Shown here: one piece after another, positions 33,101-43,432 of the stretch | Position numbering within the stretch: position 1 is the stretch's first letter | How the letters are laid out: every line of letters starts with the position of its first letter | Source of the DNA: Fistulifera solaris | Lineage: Eukaryota; Bacillariophyta; Bacillariophyceae; Naviculales; Stauroneidaceae | Reading direction: 5' to 3' | Assembly (NCBI GenBank): GCA_030295235.1 | Contig: AP026123.1 | Location: 2,294,001-2,358,000, forward strand | DNA: 64,000 nucleotides | Made by a program: the position numbers and the translations under genes | The notes under the pieces: model-generated | The model's input: the letters and a program-made list of their open reading frames with translations, nothing else | Databases searched by the model: none | Told to the model about the DNA's origin: nothing

Positions 33101-33387
33101 TGAGCGCAGAACAACAACAAAAATTGTTGAAATTTATGACATCTTGTTCGCGCCAACCTTTGCTTGGGTTTTCATCCCTCGAACCCTCTCCGTGCCTGCA
33201 ACAAATTCGTCTGCCGAGTTCTTTGCGCGAGACCACGAATCTTGACTTGTTGGCGAAGACAACCCCTCTCCCGACGGCTTCTACTTGCATGAATCTTCTG
33301 AAACTCCCAAATTATCCCAACAAACAGCTCATGAAGTGGAAAATACTTGCAGCCATAGAAGCTGGAGCCGGGTTCGAGCTTACATGA
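30143..33387 (+). CDS. HECT E3 ubiquitin ligase, UBE3C/Hul5/UPL6 type
   Basis: Attaches ubiquitin to substrates and, in its family, extends chains at the proteasome. About 1082 residues. The N-terminus MFDGQFRTRRNVNLGG followed by an IQ-like helix (CAIYVQKLRRGAQARKKL) is the UBE3C signature. An acidic stretch (DENDSSSDEEDEW) lies near residue 335. The HECT domain starts near residue 720 (VQVSFVNQHGAAEAGIDGGG, FKEF) and ends with the catalytic Cys in LPTASTCMNLLKLPNY and the terminal AIEAGAGFELT. One frame change falls at the A5 run 32526-32530; one added A gives the expected YEFLGRVLGKAVYE. The proteasome beta2 gene in the same window is unrelated by position. Confidence 0.93.
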
Positions 33388-33962
33388 CACTTTTAGCATG
33401 ACAGATGATATTACTAATTATCAACATGAATGTTGGCTTTGGAGGACGCGTTGTGGTCAAGGCATCATCGTCAATTTTTGGCTTTCAGATCGAAGGTCAA
33501 TAATGATGAGAAGGCTAACAGGATCCACTAAGTTCCGAGCGTCTTACCATATACTTGTGCAACAAGTAGGTCCATTGTTTTGCTAGAATGTGAGGACCAA
33601 AGCTCTTTTCGTTTGAACATGCTTGGAATTCCTAGGAACTCTTCAACTTCTGTTGCCTACCTAAGCGAGAGATCACCATAGGTCTCTCTAGCCGACAAAG
33701 GGAAAGATGCAAGATTGATTTTCTGCGTACATTGCTCGAGCTCGGGGCCCCAAACGCGATCAAAATAAATTTAGACTCAATGAACAAGTATAATGTATCA
33801 CTCAAGTGCACTACCAAAGACGAAGTAATGTACTACGTAATGTACATTACGTACGTAGCCACCATTTCTCGATATTTCCATTTTCTCATTCTCGTCACTT
33901 TCTTATCTTCATTTTTTCTTCGCCCCAGCGCTTGTTCATCTCTTAACATAAGACCTTTGGCA
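33388..33962. other. Intergenic with 20-bp palindrome
   Basis: 575 bases with no called gene. A perfect 20-bp palindrome at 33834-33853 (half-site TACGTAATGT) sits about 110 bases before the SRPBCC start codon; it contains two ACGTAA/TTACGT half-sites of bZIP type. Confidence 0.55.
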
Positions 33963-34831
33963 ATGAAATCGAAAATAACTCTTGCGCTCGTCATCATTAC
34001 TGTAGCAATCACGGCATGTGAAGCCAGTGTAGATCGAATTCAGCCACACGATCACACAGGAAAGCTGGCGCCTTACTTCCCGAGACCTTTTTTCCGAGAT
34101 CAAGTTGACGCCCCAAGACGAGGCTCAACTTGCTCGTGGTAAACCCGTGCTGAAGCAAATAGAAGGCGAGGGTGTCGTCTGCATACAAGATATCCATGCA
34201 CCCAAGGCAGCGGTGTGGAACCAAATTCTCGATTTTGGAATGTAGTAAGTATCCTTGCAGTCACTATCTACTGACTCGTAACCAAGATCTAAGCTTCATC
34301 CAACGCTCACAGCAAGAAGAAAGTCAATTTAGTACTTCACAGTAGTAATTATTACGTCGACAAGAGCAACGAAGAGGCTAAAAGGATCAAGACAAAAGTG
34401 AAACTGGGAATTCTTCCTGGCTATTCGGTATGTAAAGCACGAGTCTGCTGTCTCTGCATATTCATATCGCCCATCTGATCCTTTGAATCAACGACGTTTA
34501 GTACGATTTGTACTATGATCACATTTTCTACCCGCAGAAAGATAGCATGACATGGACATTAGATTACTCGAGGAAATCTGACATGGATGACGTTTCCGGG
34601 CAATGGCACATAGAAGAGCGCGATAATGGTTCGAAGACACGAGTCTTTTGTGCTTGCGATGTCTTACTTCGAGAATTTGTTCCTGTGTCTATAATGAGTT
34701 CCATTTCGAGGGCTGCTTTGAAATTGGCGACCGGCTGGGTTAAGAAGCAAAGTGAGCAAAATGCTGATAGTTTTCATGTGGCTGAACAGTTTGGATATAG
34801 ACGCATGACGCCGGTCGCTGTAGCAGTGTAG
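33963..34831 (+). CDS. Secreted or membrane SRPBCC/START-like lipid-binding protein (polyketide cyclase/COQ10 family)
   Basis: Binds a hydrophobic ligand in a helix-grip fold. Start ATG 33963 with signal peptide MKSKITLALVIITVAITACEA. Exons 33963-34244, 34313-34437 and 34502-34831; introns 34245-34312 (GTAAGT...CACAG) and 34438-34501 (GTATGT...TTTAG), both fitting phase. The domain runs from GKPVLKQIEGEGVVCIQDIH through VWNQILDFGMY, KVKLGILPGYS, MTWTLDYSRKSDMDDVSGQW and CDVLLREFVPV, the alternating strands of the family. One frame change lies in the T6 run at 34088-34093, early in the protein. The conserved Trp of SDMDDVSGQW is present. Ligand unknown; about 240 residues. Confidence 0.8.
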
Positions 34832-35217
34832 GTCAGTGCAATCTTAGACATGGCATTTTTGGCTGTCATGGACCTTTGGCTTGTTGCGAATTAAACTACC
34901 GCCCTAATAGTAAAGGTGCTGCGAGATACAAGTACGTAGTACGGAGTTCTGTCTTACCTTAGCAACCCGGAGTCGGAACATTCTTCTGCCGAACACCAAA
35001 GCGATTTCGTTGTCTAGTTTAATCTTATTTCGTTGTCTAGTTTAATTTAAAAAAAACATTTAGCACGTCAACTAGTAACTGCTCCGTAGTGCATAAATCG
35101 CGTCATGGTTTGATTATAGAAATATTATGAATGCGAGTGAATGCAGCCGTGAGTCGTGAACAATATTTGCTCGCTAGGTCACGACGCAACAATTATACCT
35201 GGTAGCAGGACAATAAT
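34832..35217. other. Intergenic between convergent 3' ends
   Basis: 386 bases. Contains a direct repeat of TTTCGTTGTCTAGTTTAAT (about 35005-35046, two copies) and TACGGAGT at 34940-34947. No gene seen. Confidence 0.55.
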
Positions 35218-36700
35218 TCATTTGCAAAGTAATCTGGCGTTTTGGACGGGAGTACTCCCAACGGCAACAACTCCCACATAGAGAAGTACAGGTTCTGTCC
35301 ACTGCTGCACGGGACTCCGAGTTGGGCTCTGCGAAGGAACCGTCGCTGGATCGTCCACGTCGGCGAATGCCCTTCTTATGAAACCAGCCAAAGCTCGAAT
35401 AAGCAGCCGGAAAAGACCTGTTTCGTTCTCCTCCGTGGGCTCTTGCACGAGTTCATTCACAACAAACGCTCCTGTAGAGCACGATTCTGCGCTCCCCAGA
35501 CTATTTTTCACGCAAAGATCGGCTGCACTCCACGATGGCGGGCTCAACAAGTTCATGTACATATCTGCGTTGCCTTCGTTGGCCGAAATAGTGCATGTTG
35601 TGTTCCCTTGTACCAAAACTCGCAAAACTTGACGTTCTCTTGGTATCAAATTAAAGGGATCAGATTGTTCGCCAGGCTGCAAGTCAATTATATCGTTTTC
35701 CCAGCGACCATGGCGGAAATACGTGTAGCATGCTCGCATAGCCAGCGCTTGGCCTAGAGTGAACTCATACATACACGCATCGAGAGAGTAATCCATAAAA
35801 TTAAAGATTGGATCAGGACCTCCTCCTGGGCAAGTATCAGGACGCGTCGCAGGCGAACATCCTCCATAGGCGTTGCCTTGTGGCGGCGTATCAGCTATAC
35901 CGTCGGAAATATCACAACCGCCAGAAAATGTGTGCGAGAGACCCAGCCAATGTCCGACTTCGTGTGCCAACGTATCCCCCCTCATTGTAACGCGTATTGG
36001 TTCCTCCCGGTATGGAAGAAGCCTTTACGACAACACCGTCTTTGACCGACCCCGGCGTAATCGCCCATGGGTAAAACGTGAAGCCGAGAGCCCGAAGATC
36101 CGTAAAATACACGTCCAGGGTTTTCGCATTGCCCTTTTTCAGCGCTGTTTTCATTTCCATTTCATCTCCAGAATCCAGATACGCCCACATATTGTTGACC
36201 ACATGAAATACACACGCGCCACTTGTTGAAACACCTTGGACGGTTGCGCCTGGGACGAGGACGCCATTCGCATTCACTTTCGCCATGGCAAATTGGATAC
36301 CTGTTTTGATGGAGCAGGTACCAGGAACACACCAACTCAGCGTAGTGTTGCAACATGACGAAGATCCGTAGGCCCTGTTCAATGCGTCAAGCTGCCGTTG
36401 CAGATCGGCGTTGGAGAGTTTGTTCTTTCCTGTATCGTCGGATATTGAGTAGAAGCACACAGGAACCAATATATTCGCTTCGACATCGACTTCGTCTGGG
36501 CTAGAGAGAAACTTTTCTACCACAAGTTGCTGGGTGGTAATGTCGGCCTCTTTTGCTTCGGGGGTATCACATCGCACAGTCGTCGTTTCGAGGTCGCGGT
36601 CATCCAGCGACCCATGCGACCCATGACAGGATGCTTCTTGTATTTTCGAAAAGCAAGTTATTAATGCGAACGACAATAGTGCATATCCAGGTAGATTCAT
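35218..36700 (-). CDS. Secreted M43 (pappalysin-like) zinc metalloprotease, paralogue A
   Basis: Extracellular metzincin protease. Start at ATG 36700 (MNLPGYALLSFALITC, signal peptide). Seen: prodomain-like start (DTPEAKEADITTQQLVVEKF), paired Cys (SSSCCNTTLSWCVPGTCS), the zinc site HEVGHWLGLSH (HExxHxxGxxH), the GGCDISDGIADTPP segment and the Met-turn FNFMDYSLDACM. The C-terminal 120 residues resemble a PPC/beta-sandwich tail (CTISANEGNADMYMNLLSPP). One frame change falls in the six-C run at 35976-35981 just before the zinc motif; one base fewer joins RYNEG to DTLAHEVGH. About 490 residues. The paralogue at 39.9-41.3 kb is closely similar throughout. Confidence 0.92.
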
Positions 36701-37348
36701 TTGGAAGTTTTTGTTTTGTTGCTCTTCTGTGGGGTGGTTCGGATTCAAGCGAGGTATTTTGTTACAAAGACGTTCCTTTTTCTGTTCGTCGTTTTTTTTT
36801 TAGAGAAGTTGTGAACATTGCGCGAGGGACGAGTTTCGCTCTCGCCAGACGCGCAGGTTCCTTACAGGTTTGCATCAAGACTATAATAAGAAAAGTATAA
36901 TCCGTAGGTACTAAATCGAAGGATCCATTAAGTACGAAAACTCAATGTATTTTTGTGACTATTCAAGATACCTATGAGAAAACCAGCTCATTAACACAAA
37001 ACCGTCTACTAATGTTTTGGTCCCCTCTCGCAAAAAAATAGTACTAAGGTTAATGTTACTGGTAAGCTAGGTACCTGGTACTGTAAATGCAACGTGAAAC
37101 ATGAAACATGATAGAGATAGAGCGGATCGGCGGATGAGCCGACGGCGAGATGAAGAGGAAGAGAGGGAATCAACTACATCGAGAGTTACAACAGGCCTTG
37201 CATCATCTTTGTCTTTCGAAAGACACGTTTATCTCAGATAGGTGAGTTTTAAAGGCCCGAAGAGCACGCTGCGAGCTATCGACGCAACAACACACAAATT
37301 ATTCACCAACTGACGTCACTTGACTTCGATATTCCCTCCATAATCACG
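36701..37348. promoter_or_regulatory. Divergent intergenic region with CRE and GTACC motif
   Basis: 648 bases between protease A and the FKBP gene. A full CRE, TGACGTCA, is at 37311-37318, 31 bases before the FKBP ATG. The decamer TACCTGGTAC (reverse of GTACCAGGTA) is at 37072-37081. A T9 run lies near 36792. No gene seen. Confidence 0.55.
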
Positions 37349-38128
37349 ATGCAATCTCGTCTTTCTCTCCTGTGCTTTCTCTGTGTCGCATGCGTCGACG
37401 CGTTTGTTCCTACCGATGTACGGAGGCACCACTTCTTATCTCTTTCCCAGAGCTTAGATGAGCACGCCGAGACAGAAACCGCTAGGTCCTCTCAGCAGAC
37501 AAGACGATCCTTTGCGAAAGCCTCCGCTGCCGTCGTTGCTGCCTCTTTATTCCATAAAAACTCACCGGCCAGAGCAGTCGATGGAGAAGTTCCCGTTTTC
37601 AAGACAGCATCCGGACTGAAATACATCGATCTACAAGTAGGAACCGGCGAGTCGCCTCAATATGGTCAGCTTTGTTCGATTCAATACGCAGCCTACATCA
37701 AATTACCGGCATCGGCCAAAAATCCCAATCCTAAACCGGAACTCTTTGAGAAACAAAGTGCCTATCTTTTGAAGCATGGGAATGGTAGAACGATTCCTGG
37801 ACTCGATGAGGGATTGCACACGATGAAAGTGGGTGGGAAGCGTCGATTGCTGATTCCTCCGAAGCTAGGTTACATTGAGAACGGTCTCGGCCCAATTCCA
37901 GAGTATCCATGGGATCGAAGGAAGCTAAACCAGCTGTTAACGTCGATGGTGGAGCAAGCGGGAGGAACTGTGATATTTGAAGTGACACTGTTGTCCGCAA
38001 TTGATGACGAAGCCGATCAGGGTTACTACTCCGATGATTCCCTTTCGCCGGAAGACTTTGATACATTACGAAAGAACTTGCAAAGAAAAGTTCAGGAAAA
38101 TAGGGCACAACAGCAAGACGCGGTGTAG
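37349..38128 (+). CDS. FKBP-type peptidyl-prolyl isomerase, thylakoid lumen
   Basis: Folds or assembles photosynthetic proteins in the plastid lumen, by family. 259 residues. Tripartite targeting: signal peptide MQSRLSLLCFLCVACVDAFVP (DAF cleavage motif of diatom plastid import), a Ser/Arg-rich transit region, then a twin-arginine segment (TRRSFAKASAAVVAASLF, followed by ARA) that directs it to the thylakoid lumen. The FKBP domain runs from GLKYIDLQVGTGESPQYG to FEVTLLSAID, with TIPGLDEGLHTMKVGGKRRL and IPPKLGY. Several aromatic active-site residues of FKBP12 are replaced, as is common in lumenal FKBPs, so isomerase activity is uncertain. An acidic C-terminal extension follows. Confidence 0.93.
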   Translation: MQSRLSLLCFLCVACVDAFVPTDVRRHHFLSLSQSLDEHAETETARSSQQTRRSFAKASAAVVAASLFHKNSPARAVDGEVPVFKTASGLKYIDLQVGTGESPQYGQLCSIQYAAYIKLPASAKNPNPKPELFEKQSAYLLKHGNGRTIPGLDEGLHTMKVGGKRRLLIPPKLGYIENGLGPIPEYPWDRRKLNQLLTSMVEQAGGTVIFEVTLLSAIDDEADQGYYSDDSLSPEDFDTLRKNLQRKVQENRAQQQDAV

Positions 38129-38169
38129 ATCTACAGTGACTTAACGAAAGTTTAATCAAATATATTCGC

Positions 38170-39554
38170 TTAATATCTTTGTTTCGAAGCAGCAATGCAT
38201 TTTTTGCGCCAAGCCGTCATGTCGATAGGATGCGTCAATTCGGACGCTTCATCGTCCGGTTTCCAAATCTTGATAGTTTTATCTCCTTCTCCCGTGATCA
38301 ATCGTGTACCGGTAGCGTCAAAGGCCGCCGCCATGATGGAGTTTTCCGAGTCCAAACTACCCGGCTGCACCTGTGACATGGTCTGCTGGAAGGAATATCC
38401 CGTTTTGTAATCCCAGAAATGCAAACTACCGTTATCTCCGCCAGACACCATAACTCCATCATCATTGACTGCCATAGCGTTAATAATAGCTTTATGGCCC
38501 GTAAAAGTGTGCAGAAATTTCCCATCTTTTCCTTGAAACTGTTTAATCTGACCATCGGCAGCCCCGGAGCAGAACGTGTGCTCAAACGAGGGCTGCGCTA
38601 AGGCACGAATCGACTTTTGATGATGCGTCAAAGTCGTGACGCATTTACCCGCCACGAGATCCCATAATCGAACGGTGCTGTCGTGGCTCCCCGTGATCAC
38701 TTGCGGTTGCATCGTCTTGGTCACGACGGCGGCTACCGTATTGTCGTGTCCGCTCAAGCAATGCACCTGTTTCTTGGTACGAATATCCCACACACGCGCC
38801 ACGGCGTCTCGTCCTCCGGTCACCAAAACATCGACCGTCGGATGGAGGGACATGCAATAGACACCCGAGAGATGTCCGTGATAATGACGAACGACTTGGT
38901 TCGTTTCTAAGTCCCAACACTTGACCTGCTTATCTTCTCCGCAACTGAACAAATACGGATGTCTCATCGAAAACGCCAGTCCCCGCACGGCAGAAATGTG
39001 TCCCGTCAGAGTGTATTGCAACGCGGACTCACTGCCGACCGAGGCCGCTGCGAGATTGAATACTTTGATCGTCCGATCCGCGGAACCGGTAGCAAACCAT
39101 CGGTTCGTGGCTTGATCAACCGCAATCGAACGCACCCATCCCAAATGGGATGATATGACAGTCGAAAGCTTCCAGGGAGCATGCCATTGGGGTGTGGGAA
39201 TGTAAACAGAACGCTGATGATCGGGTCGTTTCACTAAAATGCGACTCGACGATGTTTCTTCATCCGCTTCCTTGCTCGTTGCTGCTATCAGAGCTTGAGA
39301 AATTCGTTCTTTTTCGGTTCCGATGACGCCACTACCAATGCTTGAGAGCTTTCCCCTCCTTCGGATTTCGTCACAATGCCGTATCGCATCCGCTTGCGTC
39401 GAGCGAGGGACGCTTCGCGGAGGGAAGGGTCGGGTAAGAAGACCGGATCATCGAAGAGTTGTCGGGAGCGACTGGCTATGTGTAACGCCGACTCGGCGGC
39501 GTAGTTGTGGATTGCTTTTTCTGTCATGCTATTCCGTTCATCTGTTTTATGCAT
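38170..39554 (-). CDS. PLRG1: Pleiotropic regulator 1 / PRP46 splicing factor (WD40)
   Basis: Core NineTeen-complex-associated subunit of the spliceosome. Start chosen at ATG 39554 (MHKTDERNSMTEKAIHNY). N-terminal region with RKRMRYGIV, then a WD40 propeller beginning WKLSTVISSHLGWVRSIAVD, with seven blades visible (SADRTIKVFNL, DKQVKCWDL, DAVARVWDI, DSTVRLWDL, DGQIKQF, NGSLHFWDY, DKTIKIWKP). The end SELTHPIDMTAWRKKCIA is diagnostic of PLRG1/PRP46. One frame change near 39335 (plus strand) splits the N-terminal part from the propeller; one added base gives ALGSGVIGTEKERISQALIA. About 460 residues. Its 3' end lies 41 bases from that of the FKBP gene. Confidence 0.95.
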
Positions 39555-39902
39555 CCATGTCGCTTCTTTTGACAACTTTGTGTCTTCGTCTGCACGGTTT
39601 TGCTGTGTGCAAATTTTTGCGGGGAAACGGAAAAAGTAGTGGAGCGGCGGGCGGACGCTGTGAGCCAAAGCCTTATACATCTTAGCGGTACTCCGGAAGA
39701 TAATTGTGGGTGACGAGCGGTAATAAAACGAGGGAGAGGGATCAGGATCGGGCTAGATATCGATTTTATGCCTGTCTGAATTGAATTGGCTATAGCACTC
39801 TTCTCTTTTGTTCATTAAGTTTCGATGGGTGACGAATCATCACGACGGAGATAAAAATTTGATATAATCGGTTTCCAGCAAAAAGCAAAAATGAATCTTA
39901 GT
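39555..39902. other. Intergenic, 5' flank of PLRG1
   Basis: 348 bases between the PLRG1 start and the 3' end of protease B. No gene or clear signal seen. Confidence 0.45.
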
Positions 39903-41305
39903 CTATGATCTTAAGCTGCAACGAACTGTAAAATTTTGAACGGGTGTGTTCCCATTAGCAACAACTCCCACATATAATGGTATAGGGTCTCCAGGAAAGA
40001 GAATATCACGGATGAGCCCCGTCAACGCGCTAAATATGGAACGAATCGGGCCTCTTCTTTGAGAATTGACGTATTCACTAATATCACCCGTGGAACATGA
40101 TTCGGCGCTTGTCGTACTATTTGATTTGCATAGATCTGATGCACTCCAAGATGGCGGACTCAACAGGTTCATGTACATGTCTGCGTTGCCTTCTTTGGCG
40201 GAGACAGTGCAAGTAGTCCTTCGTCGGATCATTACTCGAAAGATCTGCCGTTCTCTCGGTATAAGATTCAAAGGTGCCGATTGCTCACGAACTCGTAATG
40301 AAATGACCTCGTTTTCCCAGCGATCAAGTCGGAAGAAAGTGTAGCACGCTCGCATGGCCAACGCCTGCCCTTTCGTGAATTCGTACATACAGGCGTCGAG
40401 AGAGTAGTCCATGAAATTGAAAATCGGATCGGGACCACCTCCGGGGCATGTATCCGGACGCGTCACAGGCGAACAGCCACTGTAGGCATTTGCCTGAGGC
40501 GGTGTATCCTCGATTCCGTCCGAAATATCACAGCCACCTGCAAAGGTGTGCGACAGACCATCCAGTGCCCCACTTCGTGTGCCAGCGTGTCTCCTTCATT
40601 GTAGCGTTTGTTGCTTCCTCCGGGTACCGTCGAAGCCTGCACCACAACACCATCTCGAATCGATCCGGGAGTGATTGCCCACGGATAAGACGTAAAGCCG
40701 AGCAAGCGAAGATCCGTGAAATATATGTCCAGTGTTTTCTCGTCACCCTTTTTCAGCGCCGTTTTCATTGCCATTTCGTCGCCAGCGTCCAGATAGGCCC
40801 AGGCATTGTTCACCACTCGAGTCACGCAGGCATCACTGGCTGAAACACTGCTCAACGTCGCGCCTGGAACGAGAGCGCCATTGGCATTGATCTTCGCCAT
40901 GGCGAATGATATCCCAGTATTGATCGAGCAGGTACCCGGAGCACACCATGTCAGAGAAGTGTTGCAACAAGAAGAAGAACCGTAAGCTCTGTTCAATGCG
41001 TCAAGCTGCCCTTGGAGAGCGCTGTCGGAAAGACTGTTATTTCCTTGAGTGTCGGATATGACATAGAAGCAAACTGGAACCACAATCTCCGCGTCGACTC
41101 TCTCCGAGCTGGAGAGAAACTTTTCAACCACAAGCTGTTGTGTTGCGATGTCTAACTCTGTAGCTTCGGGGGTACCACACCGATTCACTTCCTCAAGATC
41201 TCGAGCAACGTGTTCCTCATGAGACCCATGAGACGACACACCTTGTATTCTCAGAAAGAGCGTTAGTAGGACGAAGAAAAAGCGCAGATAATCATTTGCC
41301 TTCAT
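39903..41305 (-). CDS. Secreted M43 (pappalysin-like) zinc metalloprotease, paralogue B
   Basis: Closely similar to paralogue A along its whole length. Start ATG 41305 (MKANDYLRFFFVLLTLFLRI, signal peptide; upstream residues in the open frame read poorly). Same prodomain-like start (ATELDIATQQLVVEKFLSSS), the Cys pair SSSCCNTSLTWCAPGTCS, zinc motif (HEVGHW, then GLSHTF in the next frame), DISDGIEDTPP and Met-turn FNFMDYSLDACM. The tail differs more (STTSAESCSTGDISEYV). One frame change near 40560 (plus strand) falls inside the zinc motif and, if real, would abolish activity; a single missing G after the Trp would restore HExxHxxGxxH, and the sequence either side is well conserved, so error is the simpler reading. 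About 466 residues. Confidence 0.9.
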
Positions 41306-41923
41306 TCGGTCTTTTCTATTCTTTTCTTTGAATCGCTCGCTATATGGTGGAATCAAAGAAAGAATACGTTTCGCAATGGTTTGTATTGCAATGCATTGGC
41401 AACAACTCGCTCAATAAGATCGGGGCGTTTTCTGTGTCGGCTTTTCGTCCTCCTTCGCGCTTCGCGGTCATGGCTAAGCACGGATTATAAGTTGGTATCC
41501 AGTACCAGGTAGCGCTATGCTATACTGAAGCTAAGTTTAAGTTTCTACAAATATATTTTGTAACTATTCGAAAAAATTGAATGCCAATTTTATTGTAGCA
41601 ATTGTGGCGATGAGTCGTGGCAAAGTGAACCGCGCGTTATGGGACGTTGACTAAGGTCATGGCGGCCTGCCGACGGTCGAGACTCTCTCACTCTAGCTTG
41701 GCAGTTAAGGGCGTGCACTATCTAGAGCGAAGAACGCATTTCTTCTCTTCTAAAAATCAGATGATACGCATGCTTAACCGGTAACGTAGTGCTTGTAACA
41801 ATGCCTAAACACGCGAGCTTTGTAGATTGAAAATGAAAATCTAGTCGACGGCATTATATAGACTAGCACCTACGATTCCATCGCTTTCGAGACTTTTTCG
41901 CTATTACGTGTATACTAGAGCAA
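41306..41923. other. Intergenic, 5' flank of protease B
   Basis: 618 bases between protease B and the 3' end of the ketoacyl synthase. GTACCAGGTA is at 41502-41511. No gene seen. Confidence 0.5.
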
Positions 41924-43432
41924 TTACAATTTAAGCCACACCCCAGAAGTGCACTTGAATCCGGAACCAAAGGCCACCTGCAGAATTCTGTCTCCCTTGC
42001 GCAGCATATGCTTTTGATTTTCTTGGATGTATTCGAGTTCGTACCAGATACTGCTCGAACTTGTGTTCCCGTAATTCAACAACGTCATTCGAGAAGGTTC
42101 TGTATGATAGGCTTCCAGCTTCAGGTTCTTTTCAATTCCGTCGATAACAGCGCGACCACCAGCATGAATACAGAAATGATCAATCGCAGTCTTAAAGTCG
42201 GGAACGTACGGCTTCATCGGTGATTCTACTTTGAATACGTTTTTCTGAAAGTATCGTACTATGATACTCAAAACCACCAAAGCTTGCTCGCTCCAAGGCA
42301 GTACTTGAGGCCCGAGCATGGTAAAGTTTTTCTCCATGCATTTGCCGGCCACCTTCACGATATCTTTCGAGAGACGCACTCCCTGTTCTTGCTTCGCATC
42401 TTCACCTTCATAAACACACTCGTACGCGGCCTGACCGGTTCCCTGGACACGAACTGTGTGCAACAATTTGTACCACGCGCGACGACCGTCGGACCAACGA
42501 TTGCTCAATACCATGGCGGCACCACCGCAACGAAAGAGAGTATTTTGAATTAAAAATCCTCGGTCATTTCCATGATAAAAGTTGGGTGTCAAAATCTCGG
42601 TCGAAACGACGAGCGCTTTCTTGTACGAGTGTTTGCTAAGAAGCTGCTGTGCCAAATCAATGGAAATCAAAGAAGCCGAACATCCCATACCCGATAAATT
42701 GAATGTTTGCACATCACTGCGCATCCCGAAATGGCTTAACACCATGGCACACAAGGAAGGCGTCGGCGAAAATAGACTGCAGTTAATGATTAGAACGTCA
42801 ATATCTTTGGGTTTCACGTTGGCTTTGCGCAAGGCCTCCTCCACGACCGTGAAAATGACCGTTTCCGCTTCGGCGCGCGATGCCTTCATCGATCGATCCG
42901 CCTTTGGGTAGGTGACCGACCCATCCGGCTGCTTTTCTTCTTTCAAACTCTGCACAATACCCGGAGGCCATGCCGTCGACTGACCCGTTCCACTCCGTTC
43001 GAGGATGCGTTCCATGAATTCGATCGAGTCTTCCGTAAAGCAATTCTGGCGACGCATGATTTCGACAATTTGATCGTGCGACAATTTCCAAGACTCCGGT
43101 GGTTTAAATGTAGCAAACGACAACAGGTAGACCGGACGTTGCACGCGCATAATCAGCGCACCGGAAAGCAACACCAACGCGGTCGCCTTGACGTACGGAG
43201 CGAGCAGACTGAATGTGTTGGTGTTGTTTTTCAAAAAATTGTGATACAGTCGCAGCAGAAGTTCCTTGACGGCGGTAGCGACCGCGTAAACCGTTTCGGT
43301 CGTCCACTTTTCTCGGTGAAACAGTTCTTTGCTCGAGATGACTTGATGAACAATTTGCGCCAAGAGAACGAAAATTAATAGTGTCATGATTTGTGGCAAA
43401 TGAGTACCAATCACATGCGTCCAGTCAATCAT
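41924..43432 (-). CDS. 3-ketoacyl-CoA synthase (FAE1-type very-long-chain fatty acid elongase)
   Basis: Condensing enzyme of the ER fatty-acid elongation cycle, joining malonyl-CoA to a long acyl-CoA. 502 residues in one frame. N-terminal membrane helices (LPQIMTLLIFVLLAQIVHQV and VKATALVLLSGALIM), then the FAE1 domain: RPVYLLSFATFKPP, the catalytic Cys in NLSGMGCSASL (about residue 249), His in HFCIHAGGRAVID (about 422) and Asn in NYGNTSSSSIWYEL (about 452). All three catalytic residues are present. This is the plant KCS type rather than the ELO type; diatoms carry both classes. Confidence 0.95.
   Translation of the reverse strand: MIDWTHVIGTHLPQIMTLLIFVLLAQIVHQVISSKELFHREKWTTETVYAVATAVKELLLRLYHNFLKNNTNTFSLLAPYVKATALVLLSGALIMRVQRPVYLLSFATFKPPESWKLSHDQIVEIMRRQNCFTEDSIEFMERILERSGTGQSTAWPPGIVQSLKEEKQPDGSVTYPKADRSMKASRAEAETVIFTVVEEALRKANVKPKDIDVLIINCSLFSPTPSLCAMVLSHFGMRSDVQTFNLSGMGCSASLISIDLAQQLLSKHSYKKALVVSTEILTPNFYHGNDRGFLIQNTLFRCGGAAMVLSNRWSDGRRAWYKLLHTVRVQGTGQAAYECVYEGEDAKQEQGVRLSKDIVKVAGKCMEKNFTMLGPQVLPWSEQALVVLSIIVRYFQKNVFKVESPMKPYVPDFKTAIDHFCIHAGGRAVIDGIEKNLKLEAYHTEPSRMTLLNYGNTSSSSIWYELEYIQENQKHMLRKGDRILQVAFGSGFKCTSGVWLKL

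Noticed and set aside
40463-41305. Paralogue B of the M43 protease as a pseudogene
   Set aside because: Only one frame change, in a region otherwise conserved to the residue; 14 other genes show the same kind of break.
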